The notes beneath the pieces were generated by a model, which ran no database searches, was not told the DNA's origin, and was given only the letters and a program-made list of their open reading frames with translations. This document shows, in pieces, positions 16,612 to 25,660 of a DNA stretch of 64,000 nt. Each line of letters begins with the position of its first letter. Positions within the stretch are counted from its first letter, which is position 1. Origin of the DNA: Streptomyces sp. Je 1-79 (GTDB lineage: Bacteria; Actinomycetota; Actinomycetes; Streptomycetales; Streptomycetaceae); the NCBI RefSeq assembly GCF_025195125.1, contig NZ_JAMGSL010000009.1:191091-255090 (forward strand), written 5' to 3'. Made by a program: the position numbers and the translations under genes.

Positions 16612-18138
16612 CTACGCGAACCGCTGGTTCGCCGAGCCGTCGCAGCTCTGCAGACGCACCGGCTGCCTGGCCGCCGCCTGTGTCAGGCAGAGCCCGGTCG
16701 CGGCCGCCGGTCGGATCGTCGCCCCGTCGCGTACGAACTTCTGGTTCGCGGCGCCCGCGCAGTTCCAGACGATCAGCGCCTCGCCCGCGCGGTAGCGGGC
16801 GCCCGGCACGTCCAGGCACCGGTCCTGGGTGAGTTGCGTGTGGACGGTCTGCCGGGCGGTGTCGTACCACCAGCCCTGGTTGCGGCCGCCGTGGCAGTCC
16901 CAGCCGAGGACGGCGGTGCCGTTCCTCGACGTGGCCGCGTCGACGTCCACGCAGTCGCCGGTCGCCTGGTTCTTCAGCGGCTTGTAGACGTCGTCCCAGG
17001 CGTACGGGAAGAGGGTCGGCGTGCCACTGGAGTTGACGTCCGCGCAACTGGCCTCACGGAGACCGGAGTTGTACATCTGGGTGAGGCAGGACGCGAAGGC
17101 GCGGTGGCCGCTCGCGTTCGGGTGGAAGGACTGCCGGACCGAGTTCTCGTCCGGGGTGCCGGGCTTGGAGAGGTCGATGTAGAGACCGCGGGCCCAGCTG
17201 TCCTCCATGCAGACCTCGTGGCCGTGGAAGAGTCGCGAGTTGTCGAGGTAGGTCGCCCCGGTGGTGGCCGCGGCCCTGCGCATGCCGCGCTCGAAGGCGG
17301 GGACGGCGGTGTTGCGGCCCCAGACGGTGTCGGAGTCGTAGCCGAGGCCGCCGCAGGCGAGCTTGCCGGGGAAGTTCGGGTTGTCGGGGAAGTCGGGGCC
17401 GATGGGGCTCGGGTAGCCCATGAGGACGAGCTTGTAGTCGCCGTCGGCGTACCCGGCGCCCCGCATCACGGTCCGCAGGTCGCGGACGGTCTGTTCGACC
17501 TTGGGCACGAGGCCGTCGACGCGGGCCTGCCAGCCGGGGGCGTACTTCGGCTCGCACGCGCCCTGGAAGGTGAGGTAGCGGGTGACGCAGTCGGTCATGA
17601 CGGGCCCGAACTGGAGGTCGTCGTTGGCTCCGGCGACGAGCAGGACCATCTTGATCCGGGTGTTGCGGGCCTTGATGGCCAGGCTGTCGCTCTGGACCAG
17701 TTCGTCGGCGTACTGCTTCGAGCCGCCGATCCTGATGTTGCCCGTGTAGCCGCCGGAACAGGACACGTTGAACGTGAGGTCCGCGGGGATGCCGGTGCGG
17801 TGGATGGCGGCTTCGGGCGAGCGGTGGCACCAGTTGCTCGGTCCGTTGGTGGGCGGCTCGTACGTACCGACGCCCTCGCCGGAGATCTCGCTGTCGCCGA
17901 GCGAGATCAGGCCCGTCCTGCGCTGTGCGAGCGGGCGTTCCTCGGGGCTGCCGTAGATCCTGGTGGCCTCGGCGGCGCGGACGGCCTCGAGCTCGGGCGG
18001 CAGCGGTACGGAGGAAGCGGTGCGGGGAGTGGCCTCGGCCGCGCCGGCGGGGGCGGCGACCGTCATCGATCCGAAGGCCGCGGCGGCCGCGGCGGTGGCG
18101 GCGATCGCCCAACGGAGTCTGTACCTGGTGCGCCTCAT
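16612..18138 (-). CDS. secreted SGNH/GDSL esterase with C-terminal ricin-type lectin domain
   Basis: 508 residues. A signal peptide with an Arg-rich start and cleavage near AAPAGAAEA is followed by an SGNH hydrolase: block I GDSEISGEG (residues 81-89, catalytic Ser), block III region GANDD, and block V SFHPNASGH (catalytic Asp/His type). From about residue 385 there is a ricin B beta-trefoil with DCVDVD, RCLDVPG, QGWWYD and NQKFV-type repeats that bind sugars. It probably deacylates a polysaccharide or lipid outside the cell. It is divergent from fumC. Confidence 0.88.
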   Translation of the reverse strand: MRRTRYRLRWAIAATAAAAAAFGSMTVAAPAGAAEATPRTASSVPLPPELEAVRAAEATRIYGSPEERPLAQRRTGLISLGDSEISGEGVGTYEPPTNGPSNWCHRSPEAAIHRTGIPADLTFNVSCSGGYTGNIRIGGSKQYADELVQSDSLAIKARNTRIKMVLLVAGANDDLQFGPVMTDCVTRYLTFQGACEPKYAPGWQARVDGLVPKVEQTVRDLRTVMRGAGYADGDYKLVLMGYPSPIGPDFPDNPNFPGKLACGGLGYDSDTVWGRNTAVPAFERGMRRAAATTGATYLDNSRLFHGHEVCMEDSWARGLYIDLSKPGTPDENSVRQSFHPNASGHRAFASCLTQMYNSGLREASCADVNSSGTPTLFPYAWDDVYKPLKNQATGDCVDVDAATSRNGTAVLGWDCHGGRNQGWWYDTARQTVHTQLTQDRCLDVPGARYRAGEALIVWNCAGAANQKFVRDGATIRPAAATGLCLTQAAARQPVRLQSCDGSANQRFA

Positions 18139-18192
18139 TGCGCCTCCTGGAAGTGGGGTTACCCACGGTTTTTACTGGCCGGTAAGCGCAAT

Positions 18193-18219
18193 GGGAATAG
18201 CCAGAACAAGACAAGTGCT
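18193..18219 (+). promoter_or_regulatory. SigR-like promoter upstream of fumC
   Basis: GGGAAT (18193-18198), 18 bases, GCT (18217-18219) differs by one base from the thiol-stress sigma factor SigR consensus GGGAAT-N18-GTT. It ends 24 bases before the fumC start codon. Confidence 0.35.
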
Positions 18220-18243
18220 CACCTTTTCATGGAGGTTGACGTC

Positions 18244-19647
18244 ATGAACGACGACACGAGCGAGTACCGGATCGAGCACGACTCGATGGGCGAGGTGCGG
18301 GTCCCCGCGCACGCCAAATGGCGTGCCCAGACCCAGCGGGCCCTGGAGAACTTCCCCATCTCGGGCCAGCGTCTGGAGCGCGCCCACATCGCGGCCCTGG
18401 CCCGGATCAAGGCCGCCGCCGCCAAGGTCAACGCCGCGCTCGGGGTGATCGACCAGGACCGCGCGGACGCCATCGCGGCCGCCGCCGCCGAGGTCGCCGA
18501 CGGCCGCTGGGACGAGCACTTCCCGGTCGACGTCTTCCAGACCGGCTCGGGCACCTCCTCCAACATGAACACCAACGAGGTCCTCGCCACCCTGGCCACC
18601 GAGCGGCTCCCCGAGGGCCGCGAGGTCCATCCCAACGACCATGTGAACGCCTCACAGTCGTCGAACGACGTCTTCCCGTCCTCCATCCACATCGCCGCCA
18701 CGGCGGCCGTGACCGACGACCTCGTCCCCGCCCTCGAACATCTGGCCGCCTCGCTGGAGCGGAAATCGGCCGAATTCGCGGAGGTCGTGAAGTCCGGCCG
18801 CACCCACCTCATGGACGCCACCCCCGTCACCCTCGGGCAGGAGTTCGGCGGCTACGCGGCCCAGGTCCGGTACGGGGTCGAACGGCTGCGCGCCTCGCTC
18901 CCCCGGCTCGCCGAACTCCCCCTCGGCGGTACGGCGGTGGGCACCGGCATCAACACGCCACCCGGCTTCTCCGCCGCCGTCATCGCCGAACTCGCCGACA
19001 CGACCGGTCTGCCGCTCACCGAGGCCCGTGACCACTTCGAGGCGCAGGGCGCCCGGGACGGCCTGGTGGAGACGTCGGGCCAGCTCAGGACCATCGCCGT
19101 CGGCCTCACGAAGATCTCCAACGATCTGCGCTGGATGGCGAGCGGCCCGCGCACCGGACTCGCCGAGATCAACCTCCCCGACCTCCAGCCCGGCTCGTCG
19201 ATCATGCCGGGCAAGGTGAATCCGGTCATTCCCGAGGCCGTCCTGATGGTGGCCGCGCAGGTGACCGGAAACGACACGACGGTGGCGGTGGCGGGCGCGG
19301 CCGGCAACTTCGAGCTCAACGTGATGCTCCCGGTGATGGCCAAGAACCTCCTGGAATCCGTACGACTTCTCACCAATGCCGCGCGCCTGCTGGCCGACCG
19401 CACCGTCGACGGGATCACCGCCAACGCCGAACGGGCCCGGGAGTACGCCGAGTCCTCGCCGTCCGTCGTCACCCCGCTGAACAGGTACATCGGCTACGAG
19501 GAGGCCGCGAAGGTGGCCAAGCGGTCCCTGGCCGAACGGAAGACGATCCGCCAGGTCGTCCTGGAGGGCGGGTACGTCGAACGGGGGGACCTGACGGTCG
19601 AGCAGCTGGACGAGTCGCTCGACGTCCTGCGTATGACTCATCCGTGA
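18244..19647 (+). CDS. fumC: class II fumarate hydratase
   Basis: 467 residues. The iron-independent, oxygen-stable fumarase. The superfamily signature SSIMPGKVNP, the TGSGTSSNMNTNEV block and the SGRTHLMDATPVTLGQEF catalytic helix are all present. The ATG at 18244 was chosen because GGAGG lies 8 bases upstream; an earlier ATG at 18229 has none. Together with the class I enzyme upstream it gives two fumarase types, which suggests a switch between iron-replete and iron-poor or oxidising conditions. Confidence 0.95.
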   Translation: MNDDTSEYRIEHDSMGEVRVPAHAKWRAQTQRALENFPISGQRLERAHIAALARIKAAAAKVNAALGVIDQDRADAIAAAAAEVADGRWDEHFPVDVFQTGSGTSSNMNTNEVLATLATERLPEGREVHPNDHVNASQSSNDVFPSSIHIAATAAVTDDLVPALEHLAASLERKSAEFAEVVKSGRTHLMDATPVTLGQEFGGYAAQVRYGVERLRASLPRLAELPLGGTAVGTGINTPPGFSAAVIAELADTTGLPLTEARDHFEAQGARDGLVETSGQLRTIAVGLTKISNDLRWMASGPRTGLAEINLPDLQPGSSIMPGKVNPVIPEAVLMVAAQVTGNDTTVAVAGAAGNFELNVMLPVMAKNLLESVRLLTNAARLLADRTVDGITANAERAREYAESSPSVVTPLNRYIGYEEAAKVAKRSLAERKTIRQVVLEGGYVERGDLTVEQLDESLDVLRMTHP

Positions 19648-19691
19648 CCTGCGTCGCAGCGACCACGTGGGCGCGCCCCTAATATCTGCGC

Positions 19692-20357
19692 ATGACAGGA
19701 TCGGGCGGTTCTCAGCACTGGGCGCCGGGGGAACACATCCTCTGGCGCTACCGCGACAACGGTTCCGGCGACGTGCACATCTGCCGGCCGGTGACCGTCG
19801 TGCGCGACACTCCCGAGCTGCTCGCCGTCTGGATGGCGCCGGGCACCGAGTGCGTCAAACCGGTGCTCGCCGACGGGACCCCCGTCCACCAGGAACCGCT
19901 CGCCACCCGGTACACCGCCCCGCGCACCACCGTCCGCGCGCGCTGGGCCGGCGAGGGTGTGCTGAAGCTGGCCCGGCCCGGCGACCCCTGGTCGGTCTGG
20001 CTCTTCTGGGAGCGCGGCTGGCAGTTCCGCAGCTGGTACGTGAACCTGGAGGAGCCGCGCACCCGGTGGTCCGGCGGCGTCGACTCCGAGGACCACTTCC
20101 TCGACATCTCCGTCTACCCCGACCGCAGCTGGCTGTGGCGGGACGAGGACGAGTTCGCGCAGGCCCAGCGGGCGGGCCTGATGGACGCGGCGCAGGCCGA
20201 GCGGGTCAGGACGGCGGGCCGCGCCGCCGTGGAGTCCATCCGGGCCTGGGGGGCGCCGTTCCACGAGGGGTGGGAGGACTGGCGGCCCGATCCCGCGTGG
20301 ACCGTGCCCGAGCTGCCGACGGACTGGGATCGCACTCCGGCGCACACGGCACCGTGA
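19692..20357 (+). CDS. DUF402 domain protein
   Basis: 221 residues. The core of DUF402 is visible: RWYVNL-type segment (FRSWYVNLEEPRTR) followed by DHFLDISVYPDRSWLWRDEDEF. Some DUF402 proteins hydrolyse nucleoside diphosphates and others fluoro-organic compounds; this member is long at the N-terminus and no specific activity can be assigned. It lies 44 bases after fumC and could be co-transcribed with it. The promoter of the next unit begins at its stop codon. Confidence 0.8.
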   Translation: MTGSGGSQHWAPGEHILWRYRDNGSGDVHICRPVTVVRDTPELLAVWMAPGTECVKPVLADGTPVHQEPLATRYTAPRTTVRARWAGEGVLKLARPGDPWSVWLFWERGWQFRSWYVNLEEPRTRWSGGVDSEDHFLDISVYPDRSWLWRDEDEFAQAQRAGLMDAAQAERVRTAGRAAVESIRAWGAPFHEGWEDWRPDPAWTVPELPTDWDRTPAHTAP

Positions 20358-20362
20358 GACCC

Positions 20363-20393
20363 TTGATGCGCCCCCGGGGTGCAAACGTAGGAT
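20363..20393 (+). promoter_or_regulatory. predicted promoter of the SpoIIE phosphatase unit
   Basis: TTGATG (20363-20368), 19 bases, TAGGAT (20388-20393). The -10 is the ideal Streptomyces vegetative hexamer. It would start a transcript about 85 bases before the small ORF at 20487. Confidence 0.5.
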
Positions 20394-20486
20394 CGTCCTC
20401 CGCAAGGCGGTGATCCACCGGACGAGGCGTCAACCACAGAGCACAGCGCAGGACCTGACCGTAAGTCATTCTTGAGGGGGAGAGCA

Positions 20487-20651
20487 GTGCCGGACGTCTG
20501 CCCGGGTGTGCCGACCCCTGTCGTAGCCGCTGCTCGCGGGGCATTCACATCCACCGCGCGCCAGGGGTTTATCCCCCGCGAAGGCGCGGCATCGGCGAGA
20601 AGAGCGAGTGCATCGCACCACCGGCCCGGACGGACGGAATCCCACGCGTGA
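20487..20651 (+). CDS. small ORF translationally coupled to the SpoIIE phosphatase gene
   Basis: 54 codons from a GTG with GGGGGAG four bases upstream, the best ribosome site in this leader. Its TGA stop overlaps the GTG start of the phosphatase gene (GTGA, 20648-20651), while the phosphatase start itself has only a weak ribosome site. The peptide starts MPDVCPGVPTPVV, is Ala/Arg/Ser-rich and has no recognisable domain or signal peptide. It may be a leader peptide controlling coupling or a small protein. Coding is likely but unproven. Confidence 0.45.
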   Translation: MPDVCPGVPTPVVAAARGAFTSTARQGFIPREGAASARRASASHHRPGRTESHA

Positions 20652-22639
20652 CGGAGCATCCCACCTCCCACGAAGGCCGGCAGCCGCTGGCTGCCCGGCC
20701 GCACGAGCGCACCCGCCCCCGGCAGCAAGCGGCCGAGGCGCCGGTGCCGGCGCAGTCCGGCGGTGATCGTTCCGCCGCCGGGAAGGGTGACGGCACCGGC
20801 CGTCCCGTACCCGGTCAGACGACGCCACAGACGACGGCCCCCGCCGTCGGCGGCGCGCCCCTCCAGGCGGGCGCCCCGGCGGCCGCGGTGGCGGTGACCG
20901 CCGCCCCGGGCGCCTCCCCGGCGCACCACGCGCAGGACGGCGCCGCGGCCCGGCGGGAGGGCGACCGGCTGCGGTTCGTGGGCGCGGCGACCCGGCGGAT
21001 CGCACGCGGCATCGACCTCGACGAGATCGTGCTCGGCCTCTGCCGCGCCACGGTCCCGACCTTCTCCGACGCGATCCTGGTCTATCTGCGCGACCCGCTC
21101 CCGGTGGGCGACGAGCGGCCGGTCGCGCCCTTCGTGCTGCGGCTGCGCCGCACCGACCGGCTCCGTTTAACCGACGTGGAGGGCGAGGAACTGGTCCTCG
21201 TCCCCGACCCCGACCCGACCCCCGCGGCCGAACTCTGCGAGGTTCGTTCCGGCGGGGCCCTGGCCGAGGTGCTGCGCGGGGTGCGGCCGGTCTTCGGCGA
21301 CTCCGCCGCCGCCCGGGCCGCGCTGCCCGAGCTGCTCGGGCAGGAGCACGTCCTGCCGGGCGGGCACCGGGCGATACTGGCCCCGCTGCGGGGCCGGCGC
21401 CGCGTCATCGGCGCCGCCGTCTTCCTGCGCCGCCCCGAGCGGCCCGGCTTCGAGCCCAACGACCTGCTCGTCGCCGCCCAGCTCGCCACCCACACCGCGC
21501 TCGGCATCGACAAGGCCGTGCTCTATGGCCGTGAGGCGTACATCGCCGACGAGCTCCAGCGCACGATGCTCCCGGACTCGCTGCCGCAGCCGACCGGCGT
21601 GCGGCTCGCCTCCCGCTATCTGCCGGCCGCCGAGACGGCCCGGGTCGGCGGCGACTGGTACGACGCCATCCCGCTGCCCGGCAGCCGGGTGGCGCTGGTC
21701 GTCGGCGACGTCATGGGCCACTCCATGACCTCCGCCGCGATCATGGGGCAGCTGCGGACCACCGCGCAGACCCTGGCCGGGCTCGACCTGCCGCCGCAGG
21801 AGGTGCTGCACCACCTCGACGAGCAGGCCCAGCGGCTCGGCCAGGACCGGATGGCGACCTGCATGTACGCGGTGTACGACCCGGTCTCGCACCGGATCAC
21901 CATCGCCAACGCGGGCCATCCGCCGCCGATACTGCTCCACCTCGGGGGCCGGGCGGAGGTCCTGCGCGTCCCGCCGGGGGCGCCGATCGGCGTGGGCGGG
22001 GTCGACTTCGAGGCGGTCGAGCTGGACGCCCCGGCGGGCGCCACCCTGCTGCTGTACACGGACGGGCTCGTCGAGTCCCGGCTGCGGGACGTGTGGACCG
22101 GGATAGAGCAGCTGCGGGAGCGCCTGGCCGCCACCGCCCAGCTGACCGGACCGGACCACTCGCCGCCGCTGGAGGCGCTCTGCGACGACGTCCTCGACAT
22201 GCTCGGCCCGGGCGACCGGGACGACGACATCGCGCTGCTCGCCGCCCGTTTCGACGGGATCGCGCCCAGTGACGTGGCGTACTGGTTCCTGGAGCCGGAG
22301 GACGCGGCGCCGGGGCGGGCCCGCAGGCTCGCCCGCCGGGCTCTGGCCCGCTGGGACCTGGAGGAGCTGTCGGACTCGGTCGAGCTGCTGATCAGCGAGG
22401 TCGTGACCAATGCCGTCCGGTACGCGGAGCGGCCGGTGACCCTGCGGCTGCTCAAGACCGACGTCCTGCGCTGCGAGGTCGGCGACGACTCCCCGCAGCT
22501 GCCGCGCCAGCGGCGGGCACGGGACACGGACGAGGGCGGGCGCGGGCTCTTCCTGGTGAACCGGCTGGCCAGGCGGTGGGGAGCGACCCGCCTCTCGGGC
22601 GGCAAGGTCGTCTGGTTCGAACTGGCCACACGCCCGTAG
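20648..22639 (+). CDS. GAF-SpoIIE (PP2C)-HATPase regulatory phosphatase with a TTA codon
   Basis: 663 residues from GTG. After a disordered Pro/Ala-rich N-terminus (1-105) come a GAF-like sensor (about 110-300), a SpoIIE-type PP2C phosphatase (about 305-535; GGDWYDAIPL, VVGDVMGHS, NAGHPPP, LLLYTDGLVESR, GDRDDDIALL carry the metal-binding Asp/Gly) and an RsbW-like HATPase_c domain (about 540-663; SEVVTNAVRYAE, GGRGLFLVNRLA). Such proteins control anti-sigma/anti-anti-sigma switches in stress and development. A TTA leucine codon at residue 174 (21167-21169) predicts dependence on the bldA tRNA. It follows a coupled small ORF. Confidence 0.92.
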   Translation: MTEHPTSHEGRQPLAARPHERTRPRQQAAEAPVPAQSGGDRSAAGKGDGTGRPVPGQTTPQTTAPAVGGAPLQAGAPAAAVAVTAAPGASPAHHAQDGAAARREGDRLRFVGAATRRIARGIDLDEIVLGLCRATVPTFSDAILVYLRDPLPVGDERPVAPFVLRLRRTDRLRLTDVEGEELVLVPDPDPTPAAELCEVRSGGALAEVLRGVRPVFGDSAAARAALPELLGQEHVLPGGHRAILAPLRGRRRVIGAAVFLRRPERPGFEPNDLLVAAQLATHTALGIDKAVLYGREAYIADELQRTMLPDSLPQPTGVRLASRYLPAAETARVGGDWYDAIPLPGSRVALVVGDVMGHSMTSAAIMGQLRTTAQTLAGLDLPPQEVLHHLDEQAQRLGQDRMATCMYAVYDPVSHRITIANAGHPPPILLHLGGRAEVLRVPPGAPIGVGGVDFEAVELDAPAGATLLLYTDGLVESRLRDVWTGIEQLRERLAATAQLTGPDHSPPLEALCDDVLDMLGPGDRDDDIALLAARFDGIAPSDVAYWFLEPEDAAPGRARRLARRALARWDLEELSDSVELLISEVVTNAVRYAERPVTLRLLKTDVLRCEVGDDSPQLPRQRRARDTDEGGRGLFLVNRLARRWGATRLSGGKVVWFELATRP

Positions 22640-22658
22640 CCGGACACGGCGTAAGCCG

Positions 22659-22706
22659 GACACGACGAAGGCCGGACCCCGTGCGGGGTCCGGCCTTCGT
22701 CGTGTC
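22659..22706. terminator. bidirectional terminator, 22-bp perfect stem
   Basis: A perfect 22-base inverted repeat (22659-22680 and 22685-22706) with a GTGC loop. The right arm runs into the stop codon of the convergent PBP gene. Confidence 0.9.
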
Positions 22707-24894
22707 AGCGTTCTCGGCGTCCGTTCGCGTTCTCGCCGTCGAGGTCGGCCGGCGGTTCGATCGTCGGCGGCGTCGGGTCCGTCGTCGACGTGGGCGGCGG
22801 GGGCACCGTGATCGTGTCCGTCGGCTGCGGCGGCGTGGTGTCCGTCGCGGTGGGCGGCGGAGTCGGGTCCGGGGAGTCGGTGACGGGCGGCGGGGTGGAG
22901 GTCGGGGCCTCGTCGCTCCGCGACGGGGTCGGCTCCGGCTCCACCACGTCGCCGGAGCTGTCGGTCTCCAGGTCGAACCGGGCGTCGGAGCCGCCGTCGA
23001 GTGCGGCCTCGGTGTAGTCGCCCCAGATCTGCGCGGGGGTCCGGCCACCGTTGGCGCGGCCCGGGTTGATCGTGTCGGTCAGGGTGACCTGGTTGCCCTT
23101 GGTGTCCTCGCCGAAGAGGCCGACGGCGGTGACCAGCTCGGGGGTGTAGCCGACGAACCAGGCGGAGCGGTTGTTCTCCGAGGTGCCGGTCTTGCCCGCC
23201 GCCGCGTAGTCGCCCGCGGCACGGAAGCCGGAGCCGCTGCGGACGACGCCGGTCATCGCCTTGGTGACGGTGTCGGCGGCCTCGCGGCTGATGACCCGGT
23301 CGCCGATCGACTTCACCGGCTCGGCCTTGCGGTCCTTGTGCTCGGCGGACTTCACGATCGTCGGGGTGACCTTGACGCCGTGGTTGTCGAGGGTGGCGTA
23401 GACGCCGGCCATGTCCCAGGTGGAGGCGCCCATGGTGCCGAGCGACATCGCGGGGGTCTCGCCGAAGTCCGCGCCGTCCTTCATGCCGAGGTCGAGGGCG
23501 GTCTTCTTGGTGTTGCCCGCGCCGACGTCCACGATCATCTGCGCGTACACGGAGTTGATCGAGCTGTTGGTGGCCTTCTGGACGGTGACCGGGCCGTAGC
23601 TGCGGTTGTCCTCGTTCTCCGGGCTGAACGGGACGCTGCTGCCGACCACCTTGCGCTTGCTGGTGCCGTCGTAGACCGTGCCGAGGCCGATCTTCCGGCC
23701 GTCCTGGGTCTTGGCCCCGTTGTCGAGGGCGGAGGCCAGGACGATCGGCTTGAACGTCGAGGCGGGCTGGTAGTCACGGCGGGTGGCGTTCGACGTCCAG
23801 TGCTCGGTGGCGCCGATGCCGCCGTACATCGCGACGACCTTGCCGGTCTTCGGGTCGACGGAGGTGGCGCCGGCCTGGACGGTGGCGTCCTGCTTGTCGC
23901 CCTTGCGGTCGAGCTTCTCCTCCAGCTGCCGCTCGACCGCCTTGACCAGGTCCTTCTGCTTCTGCTCGTCGATGTTGAGGGTGATCGTCCAGCCGCCGGC
24001 CTTGATGTCCTCGGCGCTGATGCCCTGGCGCATCAGCTCCTGGTTGGCGGCCTCGACCAGGTAGCCCCGCTGCCCCTCCATGCCGGGGGCGGCCTTCTCC
24101 TTCTGCGGGGCGGGGAACTTCAGCGTGGCGCGCTTGGTCGGGTCGAGCCAGCCCTCCTCGACCATGTTGTCGAGGGTGTAGTTCCAGCGGTCCTCGACCA
24201 GCTTGCGGCCGGTCGGCGTGGCCGCCGTCCAGTCGTACTGGTTGGGGGCCTGGAGCAGGGAGGCCAGGTAGGCGCCCTGGGCGACGGTCAGCTTGGAGGC
24301 GTCGATGCCGTAGTACGACTGGGAGGCGGCCTGGATGCCGTACGCGCTGCGACCGTAGAAGCTCGTGTTCATGTATCCGGCGAGGATCTCGGGCTTCTGC
24401 ATCTGCTGGTCGACCTTGAGCGCGATCACCATTTCCTTGAGCTTGCGGGTGACCGTCTGGTCCTGGTCCAGGTAGTAGTTCTTCACGTACTGCTGGGTGA
24501 TGGTCGAACCACCCTGCTTGCCCTTGCCGGTGATCGTGTTCAGGGCGCCGCGCGCGGTGCCCTTGATGTCGATGCCGTTGTCCTTGTAGAAGGTCTTGTT
24601 CTCGGCGGCGACGAAGGCGTGCTGCACCTCGAGCGGGATCTTCTCCAGGCCGACGATCTCGCGGTTGATCTCTCCGGTGCGGGCGAGGATCTTGCCGTCC
24701 GCGTACTTGTAGACGTTGCTCTGCATGGTCGCCTGGGCGTTGGCCACCGGTACGGGGACCATCACGTAGACCGTGTAGAAGGCGCCCATCAGGAGCAGGC
24801 AGCCGACGAAGAACGTGCCCAGGATCTTCTTCCAGGTGAAGAGGCGGCGTATCCGCCCGCCCTTCTTCCCCTGGCCCTTGTCCGCTCGGCCCAT
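22705..24894 (-). CDS. class A penicillin-binding protein (transglycosylase-transpeptidase)
   Basis: 729 residues. A short basic N-terminus and one transmembrane anchor (about 24-46) precede a GT51 glycosyltransferase (about 70-245; AAENKTFYKDNGID, GGSTITQQYVKN) and a transpeptidase (about 320-600; active-site STFK, a SIN motif, KTGTSENN). A long Pro/Thr-rich tail (about 620-729) extends outside the cell. It polymerises and cross-links peptidoglycan. The first GT51 motif keeps the catalytic Glu (ENKTF) but has Asn after it instead of the commoner Asp. It stands alone, convergent with the SpoIIE phosphatase gene. Confidence 0.93.
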   Translation of the reverse strand: MGRADKGQGKKGGRIRRLFTWKKILGTFFVGCLLLMGAFYTVYVMVPVPVANAQATMQSNVYKYADGKILARTGEINREIVGLEKIPLEVQHAFVAAENKTFYKDNGIDIKGTARGALNTITGKGKQGGSTITQQYVKNYYLDQDQTVTRKLKEMVIALKVDQQMQKPEILAGYMNTSFYGRSAYGIQAASQSYYGIDASKLTVAQGAYLASLLQAPNQYDWTAATPTGRKLVEDRWNYTLDNMVEEGWLDPTKRATLKFPAPQKEKAAPGMEGQRGYLVEAANQELMRQGISAEDIKAGGWTITLNIDEQKQKDLVKAVERQLEEKLDRKGDKQDATVQAGATSVDPKTGKVVAMYGGIGATEHWTSNATRRDYQPASTFKPIVLASALDNGAKTQDGRKIGLGTVYDGTSKRKVVGSSVPFSPENEDNRSYGPVTVQKATNSSINSVYAQMIVDVGAGNTKKTALDLGMKDGADFGETPAMSLGTMGASTWDMAGVYATLDNHGVKVTPTIVKSAEHKDRKAEPVKSIGDRVISREAADTVTKAMTGVVRSGSGFRAAGDYAAAGKTGTSENNRSAWFVGYTPELVTAVGLFGEDTKGNQVTLTDTINPGRANGGRTPAQIWGDYTEAALDGGSDARFDLETDSSGDVVEPEPTPSRSDEAPTSTPPPVTDSPDPTPPPTATDTTPPQPTDTITVPPPPTSTTDPTPPTIEPPADLDGENANGRRER

Positions 24895-25111
24895 GTTCTC
24901 CGTCGCTCCGCTCGTCGTGGTGTCGGGCAGGTGTCCGCTCCGAATCAGCTCAGCAAGCTAACACCGCCGATGCTGACAAAGTGCACTCGATCCGGTCTTT
25001 TCCGGACGTGAGAATCAGCACCTGCCCCGGTGGAACCGACGCTCCTGGGAGCCGGATGGTTGTGCGGCTCCGGTCACATCACCCTTTCGAGACAGCTATA
25101 CATCGTGCGTA

Positions 25112-25124
25112 TACACCGGGTGTA
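25112..25124. promoter_or_regulatory. operator-like palindrome upstream of padR
   Basis: TACAC-cgg-GTGTA, with a possible -10 TATACA at 25097-25102 just upstream. The position near the expected transcription start suits autorepression by the PadR protein encoded 12 bases downstream. Confidence 0.5.
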
Positions 25125-25135
25125 CAGTGAGCGGC

Positions 25136-25660
25136 ATGTCAATCGGGCACACCCTCCTCGGGCTCCTGGAGTCCGGTCCGCGCCATGGCTACGACCTCAA
25201 GCGCGCCTTCGACGAGAAGTTCGGCCACGACCGGCCGCTGCACTACGGGCAGGTCTACTCGACCATGTCCCGGCTGCTCAGGAACGGCCTGGTGGAGGTG
25301 GACAGCGTCGAGGCCGGCGACGGCCCCGAGCGCAAGCGCTACGCCATCACCGAGGCCGGTGTCACCGATGTCGACCAGTGGCTGAGCCGGCCCGAGAAGC
25401 CGGAGCCGTACCTCCAGTCCACGCTCTACACCAAGGTCGTCCTCGCGCTCCTCACCGGACGCGGGGCGGCCGAGCTGGTGGACGTGCAGCGGAGCGAGCA
25501 CCTGCGGCTGATGCGTGAGCTGACCCGGCGCAAGAAGGGCGGCGATCTCGCCGACCAGCTGATCTGCGACCACGCCCTGTTCCACCTCGAAGCCGATCTG
25601 CGATGGCTGGAACTGGCCGCCGCCCGGCTCGACCGGCTCGCCGAGGAGATCCGCCGATGA
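25136..25660 (+). CDS. PadR family transcriptional regulator
   Basis: 174 residues. N-terminal winged helix (LLGLLESGPRHGYDLKRAFD, HYGQVYSTMSRLLRNGLVEV) and a C-terminal Vir_act_alpha_C-type helical dimerisation domain. PadR proteins commonly repress adjacent ABC exporters in actinomycetes. The ATG at 25136 is taken over a GTG three codons upstream. It overlaps the ABC ATPase gene by ATGA and begins a three-gene operon. Confidence 0.92.
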   Translation: MSIGHTLLGLLESGPRHGYDLKRAFDEKFGHDRPLHYGQVYSTMSRLLRNGLVEVDSVEAGDGPERKRYAITEAGVTDVDQWLSRPEKPEPYLQSTLYTKVVLALLTGRGAAELVDVQRSEHLRLMRELTRRKKGGDLADQLICDHALFHLEADLRWLELAAARLDRLAEEIRR

